Assembly: GCA_904420585.1 (NCBI GenBank)
Contig: CAJFVX010000051.1
Location: forward strand, 1 to 39,615
Direction of reading: 5' to 3'
Source of the DNA: Candidatus Howiella intestinavium
GTDB lineage: Bacteria > Bacillota > Clostridia > Oscillospirales > Acutalibacteraceae
Length of the DNA stretch: 39,615 bases
The notes below the pieces were generated by a model. The model was not told the DNA's origin. It worked only from the letters and a program-made list of their open reading frames with translations, and did not search any database. Each line of letters opens with the position of its first letter. The stretch's first letter is position 1. The position numbers and the translations under genes were made by a program. Of this stretch, positions 32,791 to 39,615 are shown piece by piece.

Positions 32791-33852
32791 ATGCCGATTT
32801 TACAGGTGGACAACCAATCGTCTTATGAAATCCATATGGAACCGGGTATTCTCGGACGCTGCGGGGAGGAAATCCGCCCCCTGCTGCCGGCGGCCGTCCG
32901 GGCGCTTATTATCACCGATTCCAACGTGGCGCCCCTTTACGGGGAAACCGTCCGGGCCTCCCTGGAACGGGCCGGCTTTGCGACCGCCCTTCACGTCTTC
33001 CCCGCCGGGGAGGAACATAAGAACCTGGACACGGTGGCCGCCATGCTGGAGGCCTGCTGTGACGCCGGCCTCTCCCGCTCCGACTGCATCGTGGCCCTGG
33101 GAGGCGGCGTCTGCGGCGATTTGGCCGGCTTTGCGGCCGCCATTTACCTGCGGGGCATCGCCTTTGTGCAGATTCCCACCACCCTGCTGGCCCAAATCGA
33201 TTCCTCGGTAGGGGGCAAGACCGGCTGCGACCTGCCGGCGGGCAAGAATCTGGCCGGGGCCTTCCACAACCCCCGCCGGGTCCTCATCGACCCCGCCGTG
33301 CTGGACAGTCTGCCTGACCACTATTTTAAGGACGGCATGGGGGAAGCGGTAAAATACGGCTGTCTTTTCTCCCCTGCCCTTTTCCGGCGCATCGCCGATG
33401 AAAATCCCCGGGATTTCCTGGGGCAGCTCATTCAGGACTGCGTGGCCTTTAAGCGGGATGTGGTGCAGCGGGATTTCACCGAATCGGGCGAGCGGATGTT
33501 CTTGAATTTCGGCCACACTTTGGGTCATGCCATTGAGCGGTACCACCACTATACCGGCGTCAGCCACGGGGAGGCCGTGGGCATGGGCATGGTGGCCGTG
33601 ACCAAAGCCTCCGAGGCCGCGGGGCTTACGAAGCCCGGCACGGCCGCCGCCATCGCCGCCTGCCTGCAAAAGCTGGGCATGCCGGTGGACGCCGGGCTTT
33701 CCGCCCGGCAGCTGGGGGAGCTTGCCGCCCTGGATAAAAAGCGGCGGGGGAATCAAATCAACCTGGTGCTGATAAAGGATATCGGCCAGCCCTTTATCCA
33801 CACCCTGCCCCTGGACGGCCTCTGCGCCTTTTTGGAAGGGGGCAGCTTATGA
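32791..33852 (+). CDS. aroB: 3-dehydroquinate synthase
   Basis: 353 residues from ATG 32791, AAGGAG seven bases upstream. It turns DAHP into 3-dehydroquinate with NAD and a divalent metal. VALGGGVCGDLAGFAAAIYLRGI (about 100-123), PTTLLAQIDSSVGGKTGCDLPAGKNLAGAFHNP, and the metal ligands E in GMGEAVKYG and His in FGHTLGHAIE and SHGEAVGMG are all present. Its stop overlaps the aroA start (ATGA). Confidence 0.96.
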   Translation: MPILQVDNQSSYEIHMEPGILGRCGEEIRPLLPAAVRALIITDSNVAPLYGETVRASLERAGFATALHVFPAGEEHKNLDTVAAMLEACCDAGLSRSDCIVALGGGVCGDLAGFAAAIYLRGIAFVQIPTTLLAQIDSSVGGKTGCDLPAGKNLAGAFHNPRRVLIDPAVLDSLPDHYFKDGMGEAVKYGCLFSPALFRRIADENPRDFLGQLIQDCVAFKRDVVQRDFTESGERMFLNFGHTLGHAIERYHHYTGVSHGEAVGMGMVAVTKASEAAGLTKPGTAAAIAACLQKLGMPVDAGLSARQLGELAALDKKRRGNQINLVLIKDIGQPFIHTLPLDGLCAFLEGGSL

Positions 33853-35120
33853 GCCGGGCCATTATAGAGCCGGCCCCCCTCCACGGCCGGGTGACCATCC
33901 CCCCCTCCAAGAGCGACGCCCACCGGCTGCTCATCTGCGCCGCCCTGGCGGATGGGGTCAGCCGCATCCGGAACATGGCCCTGTCCAAGGACATCGAGGC
34001 AACCATCCGGGTCTTAAAAAGCTTTGGGGCTGACATCCGCCTGGAGGGGGATACTGCCGTCATCCGGGGCATCCGGCCCCGGCGGGAACTGACCGTGGCC
34101 GACTGCGGGGAATCCGGCTCCACCCTGCGCTTCCTTATGCCGGTGGCGGCCGCCCTGGGCCTGTCCGCCTGGTTTACCGGCGAGGGGCGGCTGCCCCAGC
34201 GCCCCCTTGAGACCCTGACCCGCCTTTTCTCTGAAAAGGGGCTGTCCTGTACCCGGGAGGGAGAGAACAACCTGCCCCTGCGCTTATCCGGCCGCCTGCC
34301 CGCCGGCACCTACCGTCTGCCCGGGGATATCAGCTCCCAGTATATCAGCGGCCTGCTCATGGCCCTGCCCCTGACGGGGGAAGAATCCTATATTCTGCTC
34401 ACCACGCCTTTGCAGTCGGCCGGCTATGTGGATATGACCCTGCGGACCATGGCCGCCTTCGGCGTACAGGTACAGCGGCTGCCCGACGGGTATCGGATTC
34501 CGCCGGGGTCCCGCTACCGCCCTGTGGACTGCAGGGTGGAGGGGGATTGGTCGGCCGCCGCCTTTTTCCTGGCGGCCGGCGCTGTGGGCCGTTCGGTTTC
34601 CATCGGCGGCTTACAGGCCGATTCCGCCCAGGGCGACCGGGCGGCCGCCGGCCTTTTCGGCCGGTTCGGCGCCTATGTGCTCTGGGAACAGGAGGATTTG
34701 ATTTGCAGCCCGGCTCCCCTTCACGGGGCGGAAATCAACGTAAGCCAGGTGCCCGACCTGGCCCCGGCCCTGGCCGTCACCGCCGGGTTCGCCTACGGGG
34801 ATACGGTCATTACGGGGGGCGAACGGCTGCGCATCAAAGAGAGCGACCGGCTGGCGGCCATCGCCGCCGGCCTTACGGCCATCGGCGTCCGGGTGGACGA
34901 ACGGCCGGACGGGCTCATTATCCACGGGGAAGGTCCTGCCGCTCTCCACGGCGGCCATATCGACGGGGTCAACGACCACCGGATTGTCATGGCCTTTTCG
35001 GTGGCCGCCGCCTATGTACAGGGCCCCAGCGTCATCACCGACGCCGGGGCGGTATCCAAGTCCTATCCCGCCTTTTTTGACGATTTTATCAAGCTTGGAG
35101 GAAACGCCCATGTCATCTAG
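33849..35120 (+). CDS. aroA: 3-phosphoshikimate 1-carboxyvinyltransferase (EPSP synthase)
   Basis: 423 residues from ATG 33849, overlapping the aroB stop by four bases. PEP and shikimate-3-phosphate are joined here. PPSKSDAHR (18-26) and LRIKESDRL are the substrate loops, NDHRIVMAFSVAA lies near the end, and DLAPALAV carries the catalytic Asp. The PEP loop reads DCGESGSTLRFLMP (85-98) instead of GNAGTAMRPL of plant-type enzymes, so it is not the typical glyphosate-sensitive class I. The aroC start lies 11 bases inside the gene end. Confidence 0.95.
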   Translation: MSRAIIEPAPLHGRVTIPPSKSDAHRLLICAALADGVSRIRNMALSKDIEATIRVLKSFGADIRLEGDTAVIRGIRPRRELTVADCGESGSTLRFLMPVAAALGLSAWFTGEGRLPQRPLETLTRLFSEKGLSCTREGENNLPLRLSGRLPAGTYRLPGDISSQYISGLLMALPLTGEESYILLTTPLQSAGYVDMTLRTMAAFGVQVQRLPDGYRIPPGSRYRPVDCRVEGDWSAAAFFLAAGAVGRSVSIGGLQADSAQGDRAAAGLFGRFGAYVLWEQEDLICSPAPLHGAEINVSQVPDLAPALAVTAGFAYGDTVITGGERLRIKESDRLAAIAAGLTAIGVRVDERPDGLIIHGEGPAALHGGHIDGVNDHRIVMAFSVAAAYVQGPSVITDAGAVSKSYPAFFDDFIKLGGNAHVI

Positions 35121-36201
35121 CTTCGGCTTACAAGTGGAAATGACCATCTTTGGGGAAAGCCACGGCCCGGCCATCGGCGTGGTTTTAAACAACCTGCCGG
35201 CCGGCGAGCCCATATCCGAAGAAGGCATCGCCGAACAGCTGGCCCGCCGGGCCCCCGGTCAGGATCCCACTTCCACCGCCCGGAAGGAGCCGGACGTCTG
35301 CCGCATCCTTTCGGGAATGAAAAACGGCGTCACCACCGGCGCGCCCTTATGCGCCGTCATCCAGAATACGGATACCCGCTCGGGGGACTATGCCAACATC
35401 GCCCTGTGTCCCCGGCCCTCCCATGCCGACTACGCCGCCCATCTGCGGTACAAGGGCTGCAACGATATCAGCGGCAGCGGGCATTTCTCCGGCCGGCTGA
35501 CCGCCCCTCTGGTCATCGCGGGCAGCATCTGCCGGCAGTTCCTTCTGCGGCGGGGGGTGCACATCGGCGGGCACGTTTTGCAGATTGGCGGCGTCCAGGA
35601 CGAGGCCTTCGACCCGGTATCGGTTTCGGCCGAGCAGCTGGACCAACTGGCCAAAACCTATTTTTCCACCCTCTCCCCCCACGCCAACCGGCGCATGCGC
35701 AGCGAGATTGAGGCCGCCCGCATGGACATGGACAGCGTAGGCGGCCTTGTGGAGCTGGCGGCGGTGGGCCTGCCCGCCGGCATAGGCTCCCCCATGTTCG
35801 GCGGGGTGGAAAATATCCTGGCGGGAGCCCTCTACGGCGTGCCGGCCGTGAAGGGGGTATCCTTCGGCGCCGGGTTCGCCTACGGCTCCATGCGGGGCAG
35901 CGCAGCCAACGACTGCTATACGCTGGACGAGGCGGGCAATATCCGTACCGAAACCAACAATTGCGGCGGCATCACCGGCGGCATCACCACCGGCATGCCC
36001 CTTCTGGTACAGGCCGCTCTGAAGCCCACCCCCTCCATCGGCAAACCCCAGCAAACCGTCAATCTGGATACCATGGAAAATACCGTTCTGCAGATTAAGG
36101 GGCGGCACGACCCCTGCATCGTCCCCCGGGCCCTGCCCGCCCTGGAGGCGGCTTTGGCCGTGGGGCTTATGCAGCTGATGGCGGAGGGCGGCAAGCTATG
36201 A
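35110..36201 (+). CDS. aroC: Chorismate synthase
   Basis: 363 residues from ATG 35110, with TTGGAGGAAACGCCC before it inside the end of aroA. The open frame extends further upstream but only as an antisense-free overlap, and MSSSFGLQVEMTIFGESHGPAIG is the family N-terminus. It needs reduced FMN to eliminate phosphate from EPSP. SGSGHFSGRLTAPLVIAG, RMRSEIEAARMDMDSVGG and the C-terminal GRHDPCIVPRALPALEAA are conserved. The stop overlaps the pheA start. Confidence 0.96.
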   Translation: MSSSFGLQVEMTIFGESHGPAIGVVLNNLPAGEPISEEGIAEQLARRAPGQDPTSTARKEPDVCRILSGMKNGVTTGAPLCAVIQNTDTRSGDYANIALCPRPSHADYAAHLRYKGCNDISGSGHFSGRLTAPLVIAGSICRQFLLRRGVHIGGHVLQIGGVQDEAFDPVSVSAEQLDQLAKTYFSTLSPHANRRMRSEIEAARMDMDSVGGLVELAAVGLPAGIGSPMFGGVENILAGALYGVPAVKGVSFGAGFAYGSMRGSAANDCYTLDEAGNIRTETNNCGGITGGITTGMPLLVQAALKPTPSIGKPQQTVNLDTMENTVLQIKGRHDPCIVPRALPALEAALAVGLMQLMAEGGKL

Positions 36202-37421
36202 GCGGAATGGATAAAGACATTTACGGCGCGGGAGAGGCGCTGGACAACCCCAAGGCGGCGGGCTCGGACGCCCTGAGCGAAATCCGCCGGCAGATAAACG
36301 ACATCGACGCCCAGCTGGCCCCCCTGCTGGCCCGGCGCATGGACTGCTCGGCCCGGGTGGCCAAGGTCAAGTCGGCCGAGGGCATCCCGGTTTTGGACGC
36401 ATCACGGGAGGAGACGGTCATCGGCCTGGCCGCTGAGCGGGGGAAGCCCTACGGGCCCTATGTTTCCAGCGTCTACCGGTCCCTTATGGGGGTCAGCCGG
36501 GAACTGCAGCGGGACGTGCTGCACCGGCCCTCCCCCCTGGCCCGCCGCATCCTGGAGGCCGCCAGCGGCCAGCCCACCGACCAGGCCGGCGCCGCCATCA
36601 CCGGCACGGTGGCCTGCTACGGCACCGACGGCGCCTTTTGCAGCCGGACGGCAAAGCTGCTGTTTCCCAACGCTAAGCTCCTCTACTGCGACAAGTTTTC
36701 GGACGTCTTCCAGGCCGTGGAGGAAGGGCAGGCCGTCCGGGGGGTCACGCCGGTGGAGAACTCCACCGCCGGCTCGGTGACGGAAGTCTACGATTTGATT
36801 CTGCAGTACCGGCATTTTATCACGGCCGGGGTCAGCATGGGCATCCACCAGAACCTGCTGGCCTGCCCCGGTACCGGGCTTTCGGATATCCGCACGGTCT
36901 ACTCCCACCCCCAGGCCCTGGCCCAGTCGGACGGCTTTCTCAAGGCCCACGGGTACGAGGCGGTGTCCTATTCCAGCACGGCGGCGGCGGCCAAAATGGT
37001 AGCTGAAAAGCGGGACCCCCATATAGCCGCCATCGGCTCCGGGGAGGCAGCCGCACTCTACGGCCTGCAGATTCTGGCCCCCGACATCCAGGCCAACCCC
37101 AACAACGCCACCCGGTTTATCTCCATTTCCAAGGAGCTGCGCATCGCCCCCGACGCCAACAAGGTCAGCCTGGTTTTCTCCCTGCCCCACGTCACCGGCT
37201 CCCTGCACCGTTTGCTGGGACACTTTGCCTCCCGGGGCCTCAATCTGACCAAGCTGGAGTCCCGGGCCGCCCGCGGGGATGGGTTCCAGTACCTGTTTTA
37301 CGTAGACTTCGCCGGCAACAGCGGCAGCGACGATATGGTGCATCTCATCACCGCCCTGGACGACGAGACCGATGATTTGGCTTTTTTAGGCAACTATAGG
37401 GAAATCACGGTGGAGGCCTGA
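36198..37421 (+). CDS. pheA: Bifunctional chorismate mutase / prephenate dehydratase (P-protein)
   Basis: 407 residues from ATG 36198 (ATGA overlap with aroC). An AroQ-type chorismate mutase domain is at about 25-110 (LSEIRRQINDIDAQLAPLLARRMDCSARV...DASREETV). The prephenate dehydratase domain (about 135-312) has YGTDGAFCSRTAKLLFP, GVTPVENSTAGSVTEVYDL and the catalytic TRF at 305-307. An ACT domain (about 322-405) carries GSLHRLLGHFASRGLNLTKLESRAARG, the Phe-binding ESR part with Ala in place of Pro. The product phenylpyruvate leads to phenylalanine, so feedback at protein level is expected in addition to the leader attenuator. Confidence 0.95.
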   Translation: MSGMDKDIYGAGEALDNPKAAGSDALSEIRRQINDIDAQLAPLLARRMDCSARVAKVKSAEGIPVLDASREETVIGLAAERGKPYGPYVSSVYRSLMGVSRELQRDVLHRPSPLARRILEAASGQPTDQAGAAITGTVACYGTDGAFCSRTAKLLFPNAKLLYCDKFSDVFQAVEEGQAVRGVTPVENSTAGSVTEVYDLILQYRHFITAGVSMGIHQNLLACPGTGLSDIRTVYSHPQALAQSDGFLKAHGYEAVSYSSTAAAAKMVAEKRDPHIAAIGSGEAAALYGLQILAPDIQANPNNATRFISISKELRIAPDANKVSLVFSLPHVTGSLHRLLGHFASRGLNLTKLESRAARGDGFQYLFYVDFAGNSGSDDMVHLITALDDETDDLAFLGNYREITVEA

Positions 37422-37436
37422 AGGAATGCATACAGG

Positions 37437-37478
37437 AAACCCCCGCGCTCTGCTTTCATCGGCAGGGCGCGGGGGTTT
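37437..37478. terminator. Bidirectional terminator between pheA and the P-loop gene
   Basis: AAACCCCCGCGC.TCTGC (37437-37453) pairs with GCAGG.GCGCGGGGGTTT (37462-37478), followed by TTTCTT on the plus strand. It lies 16 bases after the pheA stop and 12 past the stop of the convergent gene. Confidence 0.85.
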
Positions 37479-37489
37479 CTTCCTGGATT

Positions 37490-37936
37490 TTACAAACTTT
37501 CGATGGCCGCCAGCAGGCCGGCCGCCTGGGCCTGATTGGCTTGACTGCGCAGCATATCCAATATCTTTGTGTCATTGCTCTGCTGGGTAATACTCCATTT
37601 TGCCTGCCACATGATGTCATGGCCGGCGAACCGTTCTTCAAGGTATTTGCAGGTGCCTCCCCGGGAACGGGATGCGCAGATATAGACATCACATACTACC
37701 GTTACTTTTTTAAAGTACCATTCTAAATCGTTTGCGCTGTCCCCCGCCGTGATAACGGCTATTCTTCGGCCTTTATATTCCAAAACCGCCCAACAGTCAC
37801 CCTTGCCCTCGTCGGACGGGGAACCGGACAGCTGAACCGCCCCTGCATCCAGCAGAGTGTTTATCAGCTTGCGCAGCGTGGATGTTTTCCCGATGCTTCC
37901 CCGTCCCCAAAGGACAATAAGCTTGGATTTTTCCAC
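37490..37936 (-). CDS. Small P-loop NTPase-like protein, function unknown
   Basis: 148 residues with a GTG start at 37936, GGAGGGG upstream. Walker A GRGSIGKTST is at 11-20 after a hydrophobic strand (KLIVLW), and RRIAVITAGD (57-66) may be the second strand with an acidic end. The rest (VCDVYICASRSRGGTCKYLEER) looks like a short alpha/beta ATPase core. No transporter, kinase or GTPase specificity motif is recognised. It may belong with the two lipoproteins upstream on the same strand, 31 bases away. Confidence 0.65.
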   Translation of the reverse strand: MEKSKLIVLWGRGSIGKTSTLRKLINTLLDAGAVQLSGSPSDEGKGDCWAVLEYKGRRIAVITAGDSANDLEWYFKKVTVVCDVYICASRSRGGTCKYLEERFAGHDIMWQAKWSITQQSNDTKILDMLRSQANQAQAAGLLAAIESL

Positions 37937-37967
37937 GGTGTGCCCCTCCTTTCTCCTAATCGCCTCG

Positions 37968-38600
37968 TTAGCTGTTCAGGTCGTATGCAAAGCTGTGGAA
38001 TATAAGCGCAACCCTATCGCTGCCGTCCGAATTTTGGCCCAGTCGAATGCTTGCCGCAAGGCCTTCGGTCTCCCATACGGCGCGCACATCCGAGCCGTCG
38101 TTCACAGCGCCGTCAAATCCAAATTTTTCGTTATAAGTGGAAATCATGGCCTGGATAACTTCATCCGTGCTGCGCGCAGAAGGAGTAGTGAACCAATACC
38201 ATTCATAAAGCTCCTTATCCTGGTTGAAGCTAAAAGCAAAACCGTCCCACCGATTCTCCAGCGTATGGTCACCCGTTGCGGCGATATATACCCCATAATC
38301 CAAATACGATTCGGCGGCAATATTGGCGAGCAACAAATTTTCCGTTACATACCCATTGTTGGAATTTGCCTCTTCCAGGGCCGGCGCCTCCAGGCCCTGG
38401 GACTCTACGGTTTCCACAAACGCGTCGTAGGACTGGCCGAACTGCAGTCCAAAGGGCAGCCAGTCCTCCCCTTCCCCCGTAAGCACCGTATCGGAACCGC
38501 CGGACTGCATCCCGTCTCCTTCAGCCCCACCGCAGGCCGCCAGCGCAAACACCATGCTGCAGCTTATAAAAAACGTCAGAACCCTTTTTACCTTCCACAT
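37968..38600 (-). CDS. Putative lipoprotein, function unknown
   Basis: 210 residues from ATG 38600, seven bases after AGGAGG (the ATG two codons earlier is too close). The signal is MWKVKRVLTFFISCSMVFALAACGG with lipobox LAAC, Cys near residue 23. The mature part is acidic and rich in aromatic residues (YDAFVETVESQG, WDGFAFSFNQDKELYEWYWF). No family recognised. It lies 37 bases after the next lipoprotein gene and before the P-loop gene. Confidence 0.7.
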   Translation of the reverse strand: MWKVKRVLTFFISCSMVFALAACGGAEGDGMQSGGSDTVLTGEGEDWLPFGLQFGQSYDAFVETVESQGLEAPALEEANSNNGYVTENLLLANIAAESYLDYGVYIAATGDHTLENRWDGFAFSFNQDKELYEWYWFTTPSARSTDEVIQAMISTYNEKFGFDGAVNDGSDVRAVWETEGLAASIRLGQNSDGSDRVALIFHSFAYDLNS

Positions 38601-38637
38601 AACCATTCCTCCTGTTATTACGGCATCATGCCGTTTA

Positions 38638-39567
38638 TTATATGATAAAATAATCGGCCAGTTCGGCCATATTATTGGAACCGGTATCCGGGCTGCTGGT
38701 CCTGCAAATCATCACAATTCCGGAAATCCCACCCTCTTTCAAATCGTCAAAAAGTTCTTCATAATGGGAACGGGAAGCGTATATATACCATTCATCGGAA
38801 TAACTGCCGCCTTCCGGCGTAACGCTCATGCAGAAATAAATCGAATCCATACCGTCATAATACCAATTATAATAATCATCCAGCACGGCGCTGCCCACCA
38901 GGAGGAAGGGCGTTCCCAGATAACCGTATTTATCATACTGCACATCCCTGTTTGTGGGCATATCGGAACCGTATTCCTCCTGCACGGCCGCCAGCTTGGC
39001 TCCGCCAAAGGCCGTCCGCAAATCCGTAAGATTCGCCGTTTTATCATAAATATCCCCGTTGCACTGCATGGTTCCGTCATCCAGGAAGACGCAGGCCGTA
39101 CGGCCGTTTTGGTATTTTGCTTCCCCGTTTGCAAAGTCATATTCTACGGGATAGATTTGGCTTTCAAAGCCCTCCACATCCGGACTGTTCGCCATAAATT
39201 CCATCAAGTCGTGGAAGGTTGTGCCGGCCGCTTCTTCCCCCCGCGTCAGGATACCCGGCATGGCGTCGGTCAGCACGCCCGCTTCTCCAGACGTGGTCTC
39301 CGCCGCCGTCCCGCTGAAATCGAAACAATAAAATGTCCCGCTATACAACAGGCGGACACGGTAATATTCCGTCGAGTCGCCGTAAACCGCGCTGCATACC
39401 CAGTAGCCGTCGCTGCTATACGCCTCCATTTCCGCTTCATCCGAAAAACTTTCGGGCTTCGGTTCACTCGACAAAATCGCAGCCGGGCCTCCGGAATTAC
39501 AGCCGGTCAGCACGCTGAACAACAGGCAGATGCATACAACTAAAGCGACTGCACTTTTCTTCTTCAT
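38638..39567 (-). CDS. Putative lipoprotein, function unknown
   Basis: 309 residues from ATG 39567 (MKKKSAVALVVCICLLFSVLTGC; lipobox LTGC), chosen because GGGTGG lies before it and the signal peptide then begins properly; the frame runs on upstream. The mature protein is rich in Asp/Glu/Tyr (YYRVRLLYSGTFYCFDFSG, DDYYNWYYDGMDSIYF) and has two pairs of cysteines. No domain is recognised. Base composition is slightly lower in GC than the aro genes, consistent with accessory DNA. Confidence 0.7.
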   Translation of the reverse strand: MKKKSAVALVVCICLLFSVLTGCNSGGPAAILSSEPKPESFSDEAEMEAYSSDGYWVCSAVYGDSTEYYRVRLLYSGTFYCFDFSGTAAETTSGEAGVLTDAMPGILTRGEEAAGTTFHDLMEFMANSPDVEGFESQIYPVEYDFANGEAKYQNGRTACVFLDDGTMQCNGDIYDKTANLTDLRTAFGGAKLAAVQEEYGSDMPTNRDVQYDKYGYLGTPFLLVGSAVLDDYYNWYYDGMDSIYFCMSVTPEGGSYSDEWYIYASRSHYEELFDDLKEGGISGIVMICRTSSPDTGSNNMAELADYFII

Positions 39568-39589
39568 GTTTTTTCCACCCTTCCCTGTT

Positions 39590-39615
39590 TGCAACAGAAT
39601 CAGCATTCTGTTGCA
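39590..39615. repeat. Perfect palindrome at the window end
   Basis: TGCAACAGAAT (39590-39600) and ATTCTGTTGCA (39605-39615) form an 11-bp stem with CAGC loop, about 22 bases before the lipoprotein start. It may be an operator, a terminator of an outside gene, or one end of a larger repeat cut by the window edge. Confidence 0.5.

Noticed and set aside
32448..32813. Minus-strand frame in the aroF-aroB spacer
   Set aside because: No ribosome site, overlaps both flanking genes and its product looks like random high-GC translation.

Overview
The window looks like a chromosomal segment of a GC-rich (roughly 60%) gut Clostridia, most likely Oscillospirales. The support is the classical Firmicutes order of the S10-spc-alpha ribosomal block, a zinc-type S14, an eye-catching use of TTG/GTG starts with strong AAGGAGG sites, a dockerin-bearing secreted enzyme, an HxlR regulator and an ACGX-repeat RiPP cassette. 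Nothing in the sequence fixes the genus.

Layout. 1-4500 is accessory. An AT-rich fragment of a predicted HTH/PUA-like regulator is followed by a five-gene minus-strand operon (read from 3705 down to 318): a cysteine-repeat precursor peptide (nine ACGX units), a radical SAM/SPASM maturase, a nitroreductase, a flavin-type split-barrel protein fused to a 2x[4Fe-4S] ferredoxin, and a zinc macrodomain protein. A divergent HxlR-type regulator with an N-terminal cysteine and a dyad in its own promoter probably controls it. Behind it lies a run of palindromes ending in a terminator. 4500-20300 (minus) is the complete S10-spc-alpha block: rpsJ, rplC, rplD, rplW, rplB, rpsS, rplV, rpsC, rplP, rpmC, rpsQ, rplN, rplX, rplE, rpsN, rpsH, rplF, rplR, rpsE, rpmD, rplO, secY, adk, map, a KOW-domain gene, infA, rpmJ, rpsM, rpsK, rpsD, rpoA, rplQ. 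It is driven by a visible promoter about 330 bases upstream of rpsJ and closed by a strong terminator after rplQ.

20474-27532 (minus) holds three exported proteins: an LTD/choice-of-anchor I surface protein, a large beta-helix enzyme with carbohydrate-binding modules and a type I dockerin, and a Ser/Glu-rich single-pass membrane protein. 27573-29628 (minus) holds proS (short archaeal/eukaryote-like type) and acpP, each with a consensus promoter.

29745-37421 (plus) is an almost complete route from erythrose-4-phosphate to phenylpyruvate: aroE and aroK, then a separately promoted aroF-aroB-aroA-aroC-pheA unit with ATGA-type overlaps. Only a 3-dehydroquinate dehydratase is missing. Between aroK and aroF is the most striking element of the window. 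A consensus promoter overlapping the aroK stop is followed by a 35-codon leader ORF with ten Tyr/Phe/Trp codons, a candidate antiterminator that begins at the leader stop codon, and an 11-bp terminator with a T run. Together these look like a ribosome-mediated aromatic amino acid attenuator for DAHP synthase.

37437-39615 (minus) is again accessory: a small P-loop protein and two unrelated lipoproteins of unknown function, with a perfect palindrome at the window edge.
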